Assembly: GCA_940671915.1 (NCBI GenBank) | Contig: CALNVZ010000174.1 | Location: forward strand, 1,105,972 to 1,169,971 | Length of the DNA: 64,000 nucleotides | Direction of reading: 5' to 3' | Source of the DNA: Paracentrotus lividus | Lineage: Eukaryota; Echinodermata; Echinoidea; Camarodonta; Echinidae | Shown: positions 35,352 to 44,282 of the stretch, one piece after another | Layout of the letters: every line of letters starts with the position of its first letter | Position numbering within the stretch: the first letter of the stretch is position 1 | The notes under the pieces: generated by a model | Told to the model about the DNA's origin: nothing | Seen by the model: only the letters and a program-made list of their open reading frames with translations | The model's database searches: none | Made by a program: the position numbers and the translations under genes

Positions 35352-36900
35352 TTTTTTTTGGGGGGGGGAAGGACTACCAAGACTAAAGTAAATGTGTGTC
35401 TTATAACCAAGTTTTGTATTAAAGGATTAATAAAAGTAATATGTTCTATACAAAGACAATTTATCAAGCTTATCAGCCAAATCTGTTTGTTTTGTGAATT
35501 TTGTAGGAGCCTGAATTAGCTGAGGCCAGGGGAGTTACCAAGGAAAAAAAACCAAAAAAGAAAATACGGGATGGTAAGTATAAATGACAATATTAATATG
35601 GTATATAGGCCAGCTCTCTGCTGTTAAACATATGACTTTGGTGACATGACCTGCAACAATCGCTCCAGGCTTTATTTTGTCTAAGGTATAGGGTTAGGGT
35701 TGCAATAGGGTTTTATGTTAGGTATAGGGTAGAGTATAGTGTTAAATCCATCGTTAGAGTTAATCATTTGATTAGCGTATGGAATTTCTAGCGGAGCAAT
35801 TCTCACCGAAGCACATGACATGTCATGGAATTGTAAATATTGCTAAAACCAGAACAAACAAAATAAAAACTTTCAGATATTCTAACTACCAGTGTCAGGG
35901 TAATCATATTCATTTTGCTGGTCGTCAATGTTGTTGTAAAACATTGCTTAACCCTATTCTGACTGGGCTTTTCAAGAGGAGATTTTGACTGGGGGGGGGG
36001 GGGTATCAATATAGTTATTAGTTATGAAGCCCAAATTTTTTCTAAAAGTTGCTCAGGAGCAAAGACAACAGTATTGAATTGACAAATTCAGAAATTTCAA
36101 ATTAATTCTTTTGTATTCTATTGTTTTATGAATTTCTTATGTATTCTATTGTTTTTATTTCTTATGTATTTCTTTGTTTTTGTAATTTTTTATGCTTGAG
36201 AAATGTATTTTGATCAATATAAAGACAAATTTAATCAATCAAAAGGCTCAGAAGGCACAATTATCAGTGTTATGAAGCAATTTAGAAAAAAGCAGTATTT
36301 TGTACACAAACGCATGCAAAATGACGATTTTCGTTCAATTTTGGCCTGACATGCGATTACATAATGTTGCGTAACGCGACAACGAAGTCTCCGATTTTTT
36401 CGAACTTGGTGTCAAAAGTTGCGGGACACTTGAAAGAAAAAAGTCGTAAAGCGCCGGGTTGAGATTTGCAGCGGTTGCGTGGCAGTCGCGGATTTCGTAC
36501 AGGGGGGGGGGTCAAATTGACCCCCCCCCCCAGTCAGAATAGGGTTAAGATTGTGTCACTTTGCTACGTGTAACAAGGACTTTCTCTTTTTTAACCGTCA
36601 TACATAGTATACAGATAATAATTATATTAATTTATTAAATCCTTAATAGCATTACATCCCATTCATTATACATGGATGAACTTATCAAATACCAGATAAG
36701 ATAACTAGGCCGCTACAAGAAAGATTTCATTCTCCAGCCTTTAATTTGAATCCTGTCACTTCAAGGGCCAGCACATCAGGTTTTCTCATTCAAATATTTG
36801 TTGTTTTCATGTTTTAGATTACAATCCACTCTGGGGAGGTCAAGGGTCAGGGTTCCGCCCAGCTGCTCGACGAGGCTTCAGCGGAGGCGGATGAGGTTAA
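31119..36900 (+). CDS. SELENOS: Selenoprotein S (VIMP), complete, six exons
   Basis: Join of 31119-31200, 32446-32583, 33957-34063, 34439-34528, 35507-35573 and 36818-36900: 188 residues with Sec at 187, against 189 and 188 in human. SELENOS is a single-pass ER membrane protein that links Derlins to the p97/VCP ATPase in ER-associated degradation and can reduce disulphides through its selenol. Visible: a short lumenal N-terminus (1-34), a transmembrane segment (about 35-53, YGWYLLFGVIGLVYINSWL), then a basic stop-transfer stretch. A long charged helix follows, with a VCP-interacting-like motif at 81-91 (RQEAMERARQR; the usual AA pair is RA). A Gly/Arg-rich tail ends RRGFSGGG-U-G. There is no cysteine anywhere. 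Translation of the UGA depends on the SECIS at 39019-39076. Confidence 0.93.
31201..32445 (+). other. SELENOS intron 1
   Basis: GT-AG intron of 1245 bp, AT-rich, with a possible truncated SINE at 32150-32222 and a C run at about 32375-32384. Nothing else recognised. Confidence 0.6.
32150..32222 (+). mobile_element. Possible truncated tRNA-derived SINE
   Basis: GATCATGGGTTGGAGTCCA resembles an RNA polymerase III B box (GGTTCGAxTCC), followed by a CCCGGGCGGGTGAG segment. The 5' half with an A box is not evident. Confidence 0.3.
32446..32583 (+). CDS. SELENOS: SELENOS exon 2: transmembrane segment
   Basis: Acceptor TGTTACAG, phase 1 in and out. Encodes ASDFIANYGWYLLFGVIGLV and the flanking basic LQGWKKQRKQEAD. 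The hydrophobic run followed by positive charges fits the family's N-lumenal, C-cytosolic orientation. Donor ATG|GTAATT. Confidence 0.9.
32928..33072. mobile_element. ~145-bp inverted-repeat element in SELENOS intron 2
   Basis: GTACTACGCATGC is complemented by GCATGCGTAGTAC, with outer AGCTGGGGG / CCCCCCAGC blocks also inverted. The loop is CA/TG-rich. Confidence 0.6.
33197..33814. mobile_element. TTAA-target MITE in SELENOS intron 2
   Basis: Inverted ends AGGTAGTGTCATCCTTTT (33197) and AAAAGGATGACACTACCT (33814), each bordered by TTAA. 618 bp, non-coding. The TTAA target is shared by piggyBac and Kolobok; the AGG terminus fits Kolobok better than piggyBac. Confidence 0.72.
33957..34063 (+). 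CDS. SELENOS: SELENOS exon 3: VCP-interacting helix
   Basis: Acceptor ACATGTAG, phase 1 in and phase 0 out. EVLQRQEAMERARQRLQAKY aligns with the human VKRQEALAAARLKMQEEL region that binds p97. The conserved AA pair of the motif is RA here. Donor GAG|GTAAGA. Confidence 0.9.
34439..34528 (+). CDS. SELENOS: SELENOS exon 4: charged helix
   Basis: 30 codons, phase 0 at both ends: EEEKRQAEIEDWERHQKGLG, matching [20 protein letters not shown] in human, then a lysine cluster. Acceptor TTTGCAG, donor GAG|GTAAGC. Confidence 0.9.
35507..35573 (+). CDS. SELENOS: SELENOS exon 5: lysine-rich linker
   Basis: Acceptor TTTTGTAG, phase 0 in, phase 1 out. Encodes EPELAEARGVTKEKKPKKKI, a poorly conserved basic linker before the Gly-rich tail. 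Donor ATG|GTAAGT. Confidence 0.85.
35952..36544. mobile_element. TTAA-target MITE (piggyBac-like) in SELENOS intron 5
   Basis: Inverted ends CCCTATTCTGACTGGG (35952) and CCCAGTCAGAATAGGG (36544), each bordered by TTAA (35948-35951, 36545-36548). The long G run near 35990 faces a C run near 36521-36531, extending the hairpin. Non-coding. Confidence 0.75.
36818..36900 (+). CDS. SELENOS: SELENOS exon 6: Gly-rich tail with Sec codon
   Basis: Acceptor GTTTTAG. DYNPLWGGQGSGFRPAARRG then FSGGG, TGA (36892-36894), GGT and TAA (36898-36900). Human ends RRGPSSGG-U-G, so the TGA sits exactly where Sec is expected. The human resolving Cys174 has no counterpart here. Confidence 0.93.
36892..36894 (+). 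other. In-frame UGA recoded as selenocysteine
   Basis: The TGA is followed by one Gly codon and a true TAA stop, the invariant C-terminal layout of SELENOS. Together with the downstream SECIS this supports Sec187. Confidence 0.92.
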
Positions 36901-37477
36901 AGTTTGTACACAGGTCACTGATAGGTCACTAAATGTTCCAGTAATGTTGTAATACAGCGTTTCTTTCCAATGGCTTAGTAGGGTTTATCTAGATATTTTT
37001 AGATTGTTTGCATACAAGACAACTCTGTATGTGGTTTAATTAACCCCCTATACCCCACTCACCACCCTGCATATCTTTATTCTAGTTAACATATTTGTGA
37101 TTATCATAAACAAGTCAAATTGGATTGGACTAAACAATTATCATTGGTGCTTTTGGAGGTACCTTCTTGAACTATACAGTCTACTCCTGCTATATCAAGA
37201 TTCGTAGGACCAACTAATTACCTAGTTATACAGAGCACTTGTATATGGACACTTGTCTATTAATACCAGGAGACTTGCCTAGTCATTTGTGCTTGCTATA
37301 TAAACAGAAGTGGACGGTAATAATTAAGTTCAATGTGGACTTGTTATGAAGTAGAAATACTGGTCATGAAAGATAATAGTTTTCAGAATGTCGACCTAGT
37401 CAAGGGTTCAGATGTGCCTTAATTAAAGTAACAAAATGACACTATAGATACTCAATCTAAATATTACATGCTGGAAT

Positions 37478-37478
<1 letters not shown>

Positions 37479-37510
<32 letters not shown>

Positions 37511-37514
37511 ACAC
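37479..37514. repeat. (AC)n microsatellite
   Basis: An uninterrupted ACACAC run, then ACATACACACAC, inside the SELENOS 3' UTR. Confidence 0.85.
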
Positions 37515-39018
37515 ATCACCTGTTAACTACAATAAAATGTTGTAATGTGGTATAAAATAAAATATGATAGAGCAGTAGAGAATTCAAGGATCTTGACTTT
37601 GATATTTAAAGATTTCTGGAACATTCTGTGACCTTAGATTTGTGTACAGTATATTTATGTCAAAACCCAATTTCCACAGCTGATAGTTGAATGCATCCCT
37701 TATTCTTGCCAGTTTGTAAGCATTATTGGAACTGTTATTCAGATTTACTAACAGTCTACCATAACCTCCCGCATATCAAATAAATTAAGTGCAATTCATG
37801 TCTGATTTATATTAATCAGTGCTTAACAGTTTCTTTTTATTACAGGGATATATTTGAGCATTAATGTATTCATTTTATTTTGATTATTTTCCATTATTAT
37901 TATAATTTCTTAGGAATATGTTCTTGAGATACCGGTATGTTAACTGTTTAACGCAATTTACAATCGTTGGAATGTGTAAGGAGAGACTTTGCACAGCTGT
38001 GGAATTTGGGTTGCCATGTTAATGTTAAAAGGCAGTAAGAAGCAAGCAAGGAAATTTAGAATTGAAGCATATTATGTTGAATATGATAATGGCAATATCA
38101 TATGTTATTTATTGATGTAAATAGTGAGCCTCCCTGTCGGGATATTTAACTGTGTTAAATACACTGTTAGAACAATCACTAAAAATTGTGAAATAAGTTA
38201 AATTTTCAGTTTGAGTATTCAGTATTTAACCATGTAACACTCTATCAGTTGTGCTGATGGAATAACTAAAGTTACACTTTATTTTATGATGTTATCAATA
38301 AATACAGTCTTCTCTTAATGAAGGAACTTGTAGACATGTGAACTGCAAAACTAGTATATAAAATACAAGCCAAATAGAACATTGGTGAAAACAGTAAAAG
38401 AACTACATTTCTGTTCACAAGAATAGTTGAAGTTTCTCCCCAACAAACCCGTTTCCGATGCTTGATACAAATGGTGGATTGCTCTAATTACAGATGGAGT
38501 TTTCATGTTCTAAAATATTCATCATCAATTTGTGTGTGTTGGTCAAATATTCATTCATGAACATTCATTGATTTATAAGTGTGTGGAACTTACAAGCGTA
38601 TTGATGCTCAATCATAAACCTTCTACAATTTATACAAAATACAATTATGATACCTAGTAATGAATATTGTCCTTTTGTTTGGTGTAGAATTCAGTACATA
38701 AGTGAAGAACTAATTACAATTTTGACAAGTGTGCATAAAATGTTCATTGCTTACATTGAATGTATATGTTTTTGTTTTTCATGTTTTCATACATTGTAGA
38801 TATTCATATTTTCTTATCAATGTTTTGTTCATAATTTGATGGTTATAGTGCTATGACTTCACGTTGTACATGAATTATTTTCACTTTTTATTTTATGATA
38901 TCTGTTCAAGACACAGTGGAATTTTTATAACCTGAAAGATTCTTGTGCATTCTTGTGAAGATTGTATCATAATCATGTTACAATGTATATTCTTTGTCTG
39001 AATTTCCTTGCTTTACTT

Positions 39019-39076
39019 ACATTTATGATGTTTTGGGCTTAAATGGTTCTAAACCATGGCCTCAAACTGAAAATGT
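39019..39076 (+). promoter_or_regulatory. SECIS element, type II
   Basis: All SECIS parts are present in order. Helix I: ACATTT (39019-39024) with AAATGT (39071-39076). Core: ATGA (39025-39028) facing TGA (39068-39070), giving the tandem G.A quartet. Helix II: 39030-39039 with 39058-39067, ten positions with one mismatch and two G-U pairs. Internal AAA (39041-39043). Apical helix III: TGGTT/AACCA around a CTA loop, which makes it type II. It binds SECISBP2 and directs Sec insertion at 36892. The 2.1-kb distance is long but within what eukaryotes tolerate. Confidence 0.9.
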
Positions 39077-39214
39077 CATAACATTAATCATGGTTTATAT
39101 TATTGCTTGTAAACAGGGGATGTTTGTAAACATCAAAGAATTTATGTCCATTCCACCATGGCGTTTTGTACAACGATATGAAGTTGTATGTTAAGTGTTA
39201 TTTTATCTACTTTA

Positions 39215-39220
39215 AATAAA
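39215..39220 (+). terminator. SELENOS poly(A) signal
   Basis: AATAAA 139 nt after the SECIS; the first canonical signal downstream of it, so the likely 3' end of the full-length mRNA. Confidence 0.65.
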
Positions 39221-39240
39221 GGCGAAATGAAATATATACA

Positions 39241-40562
39241 ATTTGTCAAAAATATAATGTTTCTTCTTTATAAATAGTATTTATTTTAATTATAGTTGTA
39301 ATGAAGAACAAAATAGTGAAAGGATGGGGCAAAGAACCTTGATTTTAACTGGAGAATGACAGAAAATGAGAGAGAGAGAGAGAGAAAGGGGGGGGGGGGC
39401 TACTGGGGAGAAGTGGGGAAGATTAGGAGGGGAGGGAATAATCATTAAAGGGGAGAAACATGTCGTAATGTAGAGGGAAATTATCATAATTAAGACACTT
39501 TAAATAACTTTTATCCCTGTGATCTCGACTCCATTCCTTTTCCTATTTCTCTCTTTTCTCCCATTTCTCTCTATTCACTTTCTTATCTATCGTATCTCTC
39601 TTTTCTGATCCTAACTACATGTATATTCGCTTTCTCACTTGCCTCTCCTCTTGCATTTTCATTTCTCTCCTCTGCTCTCAACTTTGTCTACCACCTCGCT
39701 CAATTATCAAGCTTTAGAATGTTTTCAACATTGACTAACCAGGCAATTCAAAGAACCTACATGTACATCCCCTGAAATGGCTATACCAACCTAGATAGCT
39801 ACCATTTTTATGAGGGTAATTGGTGCAAGTTCTTTACCATGATGGTATAGGTTGCAAAGTTTGAAGCAGTCCTAATACAAAATATAGCACACACACTGAC
39901 ACTTAATCATTTTCTTTAAACCTAGATTTATTTCTCATTCAAAAATTGAAATCCTATATGTACATTCATATCATGTCCCATTTATCGACCTCCCTTACTC
40001 AAGGGAGAAAATGTTACAAGATAAAGCATAATTTCACAACATTAGTACTTGGTGCATTCATTATAGTGTATACACGATCACAAATTACAAATTTATCAAG
40101 ATTATAATTATCAACAATCAGACAAAACATTCATTTGCATACATAGTTCTAGAAGAGTAAGTAATGCCCCTTTTATTTTGGTATACAATGAATACCTATA
40201 CATTTTCTCTCAATAGAGAGATAAAAATAAAACCACAGTATCTAAAACTGCAAATCTAATTTGGCGAGAAAATAATAAAACACAAAACTGAAATCAGTCA
40301 CAAAAGAAAATTAGCATCTAAACCTATTCTACACTAAGCAACAATAGAAAATTATTTATTTAAAAAAAGAAAGAAAACAAAACAAAAAAAGAAAAGAAAA
40401 TGCAATAACTGGCCAAAATTAATGAATTGATCAGGTAATGTGCTACATTATGAATATGTGAGATATTATTGGCTCTGAATTAGAACGATAGATAAATAAC
40501 CAATAATGACTCAAAGTCCAATGTTCCTTTTACCAAACAGGAAAACAAAGAATCATAATATA
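39241..40562. other. Region between the converging 3' ends
   Basis: AT-rich with a GA/G-run near 39368-39400 and CT-rich tracts near 39530-39700. No gene. Minus-strand AATAAA strings at 40172-40177 and 40355-40360 could end the BCL3-like transcript. Confidence 0.45.
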
Positions 40563-41014
40563 CAGTGCGTCCCAGAAAAAAAGTTTCCCTAACTTTGAGA
40601 GCCTCGTATTGAAAACTTATAACTGATATGACATTTTTAATTTACGTTAAGGAGTAACTCTTCCTCCATCTAGTGATTTTAAACTTATACCTGTGTTGTC
40701 ATGGATGAGTGAGCACTTAACGGTAGGCTTTTAAAAACCTTCGTCAAAATGACCTTGTATCAATATTGGGCAGGAACAACCAATGGCTTCTTGATCATTG
40801 AATAATTGTTTGAGGTAAGAATTATCAAGTCAATTCACACAGGAAAAACTTAGCACAAGGCAATTCTGAAACCCAAGTACTATGTCACTCGTCAAATCAA
40901 AAGTGTAGATTTGGTATCAACATGAAATAAACATTGGGGGCACATAAGTTTTACATTTTTAATATGAGGCTAGGCTCTCAAAGTTGGGTACACTTTTTTT
41001 TCTGGAATGCACAG
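40563..41014. mobile_element. Tc1/mariner-type MITE
   Basis: Inverted ends of about 45 bp: CAGTGCGTCCCAGAAAAAAA on the left, and a right end that reads CTGTGCATTCCAG inverted. Both ends continue to ACTTTGAGAGCCT. TA flanks each side, the mariner target. 452 bp, non-coding. Confidence 0.78.
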
Positions 41015-42668
41015 TATAGAGTTTGCTGAAAACAAAAAGGGTTAAATGACATTCTACATCTCAGTAAATTAAATGTAAGTCGACTGTTGAATAAGTTTTA
41101 TATATTTTTAAAGATCTTTTTCTCTTAATTTCTATTCAAGACACATTAAAAAAATTAAAGTTATCATTTTGGTATCAAACTATCTCAATAAATTGTGAAG
41201 CAAAAATGTGTTTTTAGAGTGTCACCAACACTATCAAAATGTTCAAAACTATAAATGAATTTTACAATTCAAATCTATGAGCATGTGTTGATCCAACTAC
41301 AATGACGTTTTCGTCCTAAAGTATACCCATTTAAAACATGTTTAGTGAGTAGCAAGGCAAGTCCTTGTCTAAGGGCATAAGTAAACCACCAACAGATGGA
41401 TGAAACTTGCAGATTTCACAACGAGGTACATTTTTCTATCCAGCTTACTCAAAACAAAATCCTCCCTCAAATTTCAGGGATGAAATAGCCAATACTATTG
41501 GGTCATATACAGATAATTTTTGACAATTGCCGATTTGAAAAAAAGTGTCTTTCATGTTAAGTTTTATGTCAAATTAAGGGTTTAAATTTGTTGCATTCAG
41601 ACCTTGGGCCCAAATTTATGATAGAAGATTAATAAATTCAGTTTTAAAGCATTAAAACATGCTATTTTGTGATAAAGACAGCAATTTATACACAATTCAA
41701 ATATTAAGACATGCGTTTAAGTAAAACCATAGGGTACATAAACTTCCTTCAGCAATTCAGGCAGTGATGTCTAGAGATTCTACAGGTCTACACAGAAATT
41801 AGGCAATAGTCTGAAAACTCCCACATCTGTGAACTGGAGTCACAATTTCCTTTTGGGATATCCTGTTCACCTGGCAGCCATTGCATCTACAAACTTTCTA
41901 TTATACTAACTTTGCCAAGGGTGGTAACTTCCATGAAATACTGGATTTTGATGAGCTGTTGACGACAATGTTACCATGGTAGTTACAATTGATGGATAAA
42001 TTACTACAATATCAACTGTTAATGCAATGGCACCCATGTCTGGTTAACATTGTGTGGATAATATAATGCTAGGCCTGGGAAGAATACCATTTTCACTATT
42101 TAAGTATTTAACCAAGAAGTTATTTAAATATTCAACAAAAGTGACTTTTGGGGTGTATAACATTTTTTAAAATATGCCTTTGCAACCTCCTAAATGAAAT
42201 CATGGATATCTACCAGATGCAAAAACAAATTGTAATGAAACCCTCTTTTTCACAGAGCCTCTGGCCAAAAAAGTTATATTATAATAATATTATTATTATA
42301 TTTTTAAAAAAGCCATCATTAATTAAATCAAAGGCGAAGATGAGTTTTAAAGTCAGATTAATTTATCCAAAATCCAATCATGGTCATGAAACGTTTGTCC
42401 TATGATTGATAGAGTCAACAATTTTTGCACTGCGTTCAAATTAATATAGTTTTGTTCATTTACGAAATATCAAATGAGTGTTTTTAATGTTGAGAAAAAA
42501 AATTTCCAACCTAACAGCACGTAATGAGCGCAATATGACACTCCTGCTATGGAAATACAATGATCTAGAGCATATGAATTCTAGGCAAGCTTACATACAT
42601 TAGAATACATGATGTAAATAGTATATTTGCAGATGTATGATGTATGCAAATGAAATTAAAAGAGATCG
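41015..42668 (-). other. Probable 3' UTR of the BCL3-like gene
   Basis: AT-rich sequence directly after the stop codon (minus strand), with no other gene. The nearest minus-strand AATAAA strings lie beyond the mariner MITE. Confidence 0.45.
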
Positions 42669-44282
42669 TTAATTTTCCTTGCTTGACTTCTCACTCTTTT
42701 TTCGTTTTCTCTTGGGCTCTTGGCTTCCCATCATAGCAAGAGCTTTCTTTGTCCAAATTTTCTTGGGATCACCAGCCATCACCTTTACCTTGCCGAGCTT
42801 CACCGAATCACTTGACGTGGCAACGTAGTCCGATGCTGACGACGAGGAAGTCGTAGTCGTAGTCGCAGAAGATTTTGCAGGTGAAAGATTTGGGATGGAT
42901 TTTGTTGGAGTTCGCGTTCGTTTCCGCGATTTTGATTTTTGGGATTCGTCTATGACCAAGTTGAGTTCGCCGTCATCGCCTTTTTCACCTTCAACAGGTT
43001 TGTTGACAGGTCGATCCCCCTCCCGCTCAAGGACAGGAGGTGAAAGTCGTACTCCTGTCTGTTGTGACTGGACCGATGCATTGTCAATGGTAGTACTGCT
43101 TAATACAGGAGATGGGCTTACAGGTTCTGTTTTGACTGTGGAGTCTGCATCACAAGTTTGCAAGCTTTTCTGGTGTCTTTCACGTTCCTGCTCCCGAAGT
43201 CGTGAACCAATTGTCAGTATGGTGTTGGCTACTTCATGTTCTTGTTCGCTGCCGACGGAATCTAGCTTTCGCTCGTACTTGTTACCAAGGATAGCATCAC
43301 TATTCTTATACTGCAGTGATAGCATTCTGGCTCGTAACTCATTCTCACTCTCAGAAGTCCCTGGTGCAGGCTGTGCAGATGATGGACTTGAACTGTCTGT
43401 GCTGCCAGATCGCTTAGATCCTTCAGCTGTGTGCGGGGATTGTTTAGTAGCAGCTTCTACCGTGCTTTCTTTGGGTCGTCTCTCCTTTAGTATTATCCTC
43501 CGAGGTTCAGTCCCCTTCGGAGCAATGGGAACACCAAGCGAAGGAACTTTCCTGTCGGCTTTTAAGGGTAATGTTCTCAAGTGTCCATTCACATTGATAA
43601 CCAATTGATGAGTGATTGATTCAGAAGGATCACGTGTCATCACATATTTGGTATTCTGTTCACTAGGTTTGGTCACGAGTTTTTGGTTAAGGTTATTCTT
43701 GAAGGGTGCATCAGGTTTACTAACAGGCCCAGGAGATGATATCTCAATTTTTGGTACAACATCAGGAGTTGATGTCGCTTTGACAGTCCCATATTGTTCA
43801 TTTACATTCATTTGCACTCCTCCTTCTTTCTCCTCTCTCCTGGCAGGAAGCTGAACCAGGAGCAATTTTTCATTGCCCACCGGCTGCCCGGGCGGAATGT
43901 TGTCGGTCGGCTTCCTTGGATACGATTCGCTCCTGCGTTCGTTGCGGTACTGAATCGAGTGACGTAACCTCTCTTGCGTCTGTTTATGAATAGCACGCTG
44001 CCCACCATCCGGCGATTTTGCGTCCTGGTGCGTCACGTGACGCGTCACTTCGTAGACTTCATTCGCCGGTCCCTTCAGTCTTTCCGTGGTCATAGTCGTG
44101 ACGGTTGAAGGCGGTTTGGAAGGCGTGGAGGCTGCAGGGGCAGAGGTAGAGGCCGAGGCTGGAGGATGAATGAGGTAGGCATCATTGAGGGGCATTGGGA
44201 GGGTTGGGGCTGGTGTACTTGGGGAGGAGCTATCGTTAGGTTGCGGACTGCCAGCTCCCAAACCACGCAGTAGACTGGACAT
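42669..44282 (-). CDS. BCL3: BCL3-like exon 8: long C-terminal tail
   Basis: 537 codons and TAA, entered in phase 0 after TTCTTCAG. Ser/Pro/Thr-rich and probably disordered, with basic blocks (RKRTRTPTK; PKRKRKKSEKSSK at the very end) that look like nuclear localisation signals. VKTEPVSP at 43113-43136 fits the phosphorylation-dependent sumoylation consensus. The large antisense open frame here is only a shadow. Confidence 0.82.
   Translation of the reverse strand: MSSLLRGLGAGSPQPNDSSSPSTPAPTLPMPLNDAYLIHPPASASTSAPAASTPSKPPSTVTTMTTERLKGPANEVYEVTRHVTHQDAKSPDGGQRAIHKQTQERLRHSIQYRNERRSESYPRKPTDNIPPGQPVGNEKLLLVQLPARREEKEGGVQMNVNEQYGTVKATSTPDVVPKIEISSPGPVSKPDAPFKNNLNQKLVTKPSEQNTKYVMTRDPSESITHQLVINVNGHLRTLPLKADRKVPSLGVPIAPKGTEPRRIILKERRPKESTVEAATKQSPHTAEGSKRSGSTDSSSPSSAQPAPGTSESENELRARMLSLQYKNSDAILGNKYERKLDSVGSEQEHEVANTILTIGSRLREQERERHQKSLQTCDADSTVKTEPVSPSPVLSSTTIDNASVQSQQTGVRLSPPVLEREGDRPVNKPVEGEKGDDGELNLVIDESQKSKSRKRTRTPTKSIPNLSPAKSSATTTTTSSSSASDYVATSSDSVKLGKVKVMAGDPKKIWTKKALAMMGSQEPKRKRKKSEKSSKEN

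Larger units (their letters stand above)
36901..39240 (+). other. SELENOS 3' UTR
   Basis: About 2.3 kb of AT-rich DNA between the stop codon and the poly(A) signal at 39215. It holds an (AC)n microsatellite, several upstream AATAAA strings (37531, 37556, 37779, 38297) and the SECIS. Confidence 0.75.

Noticed and set aside
36892..36894. TGA as a plain stop codon of SELENOS
   Set aside because: The Gly-UGA-Gly-stop layout and the SECIS downstream match the family; a simple stop would not need them.
42895..43608. 237-codon plus-strand open frame
   Set aside because: Lies antisense to the BCL3-like last exon, has no splice or domain support, and is rich in Ser because it mirrors the real frame.
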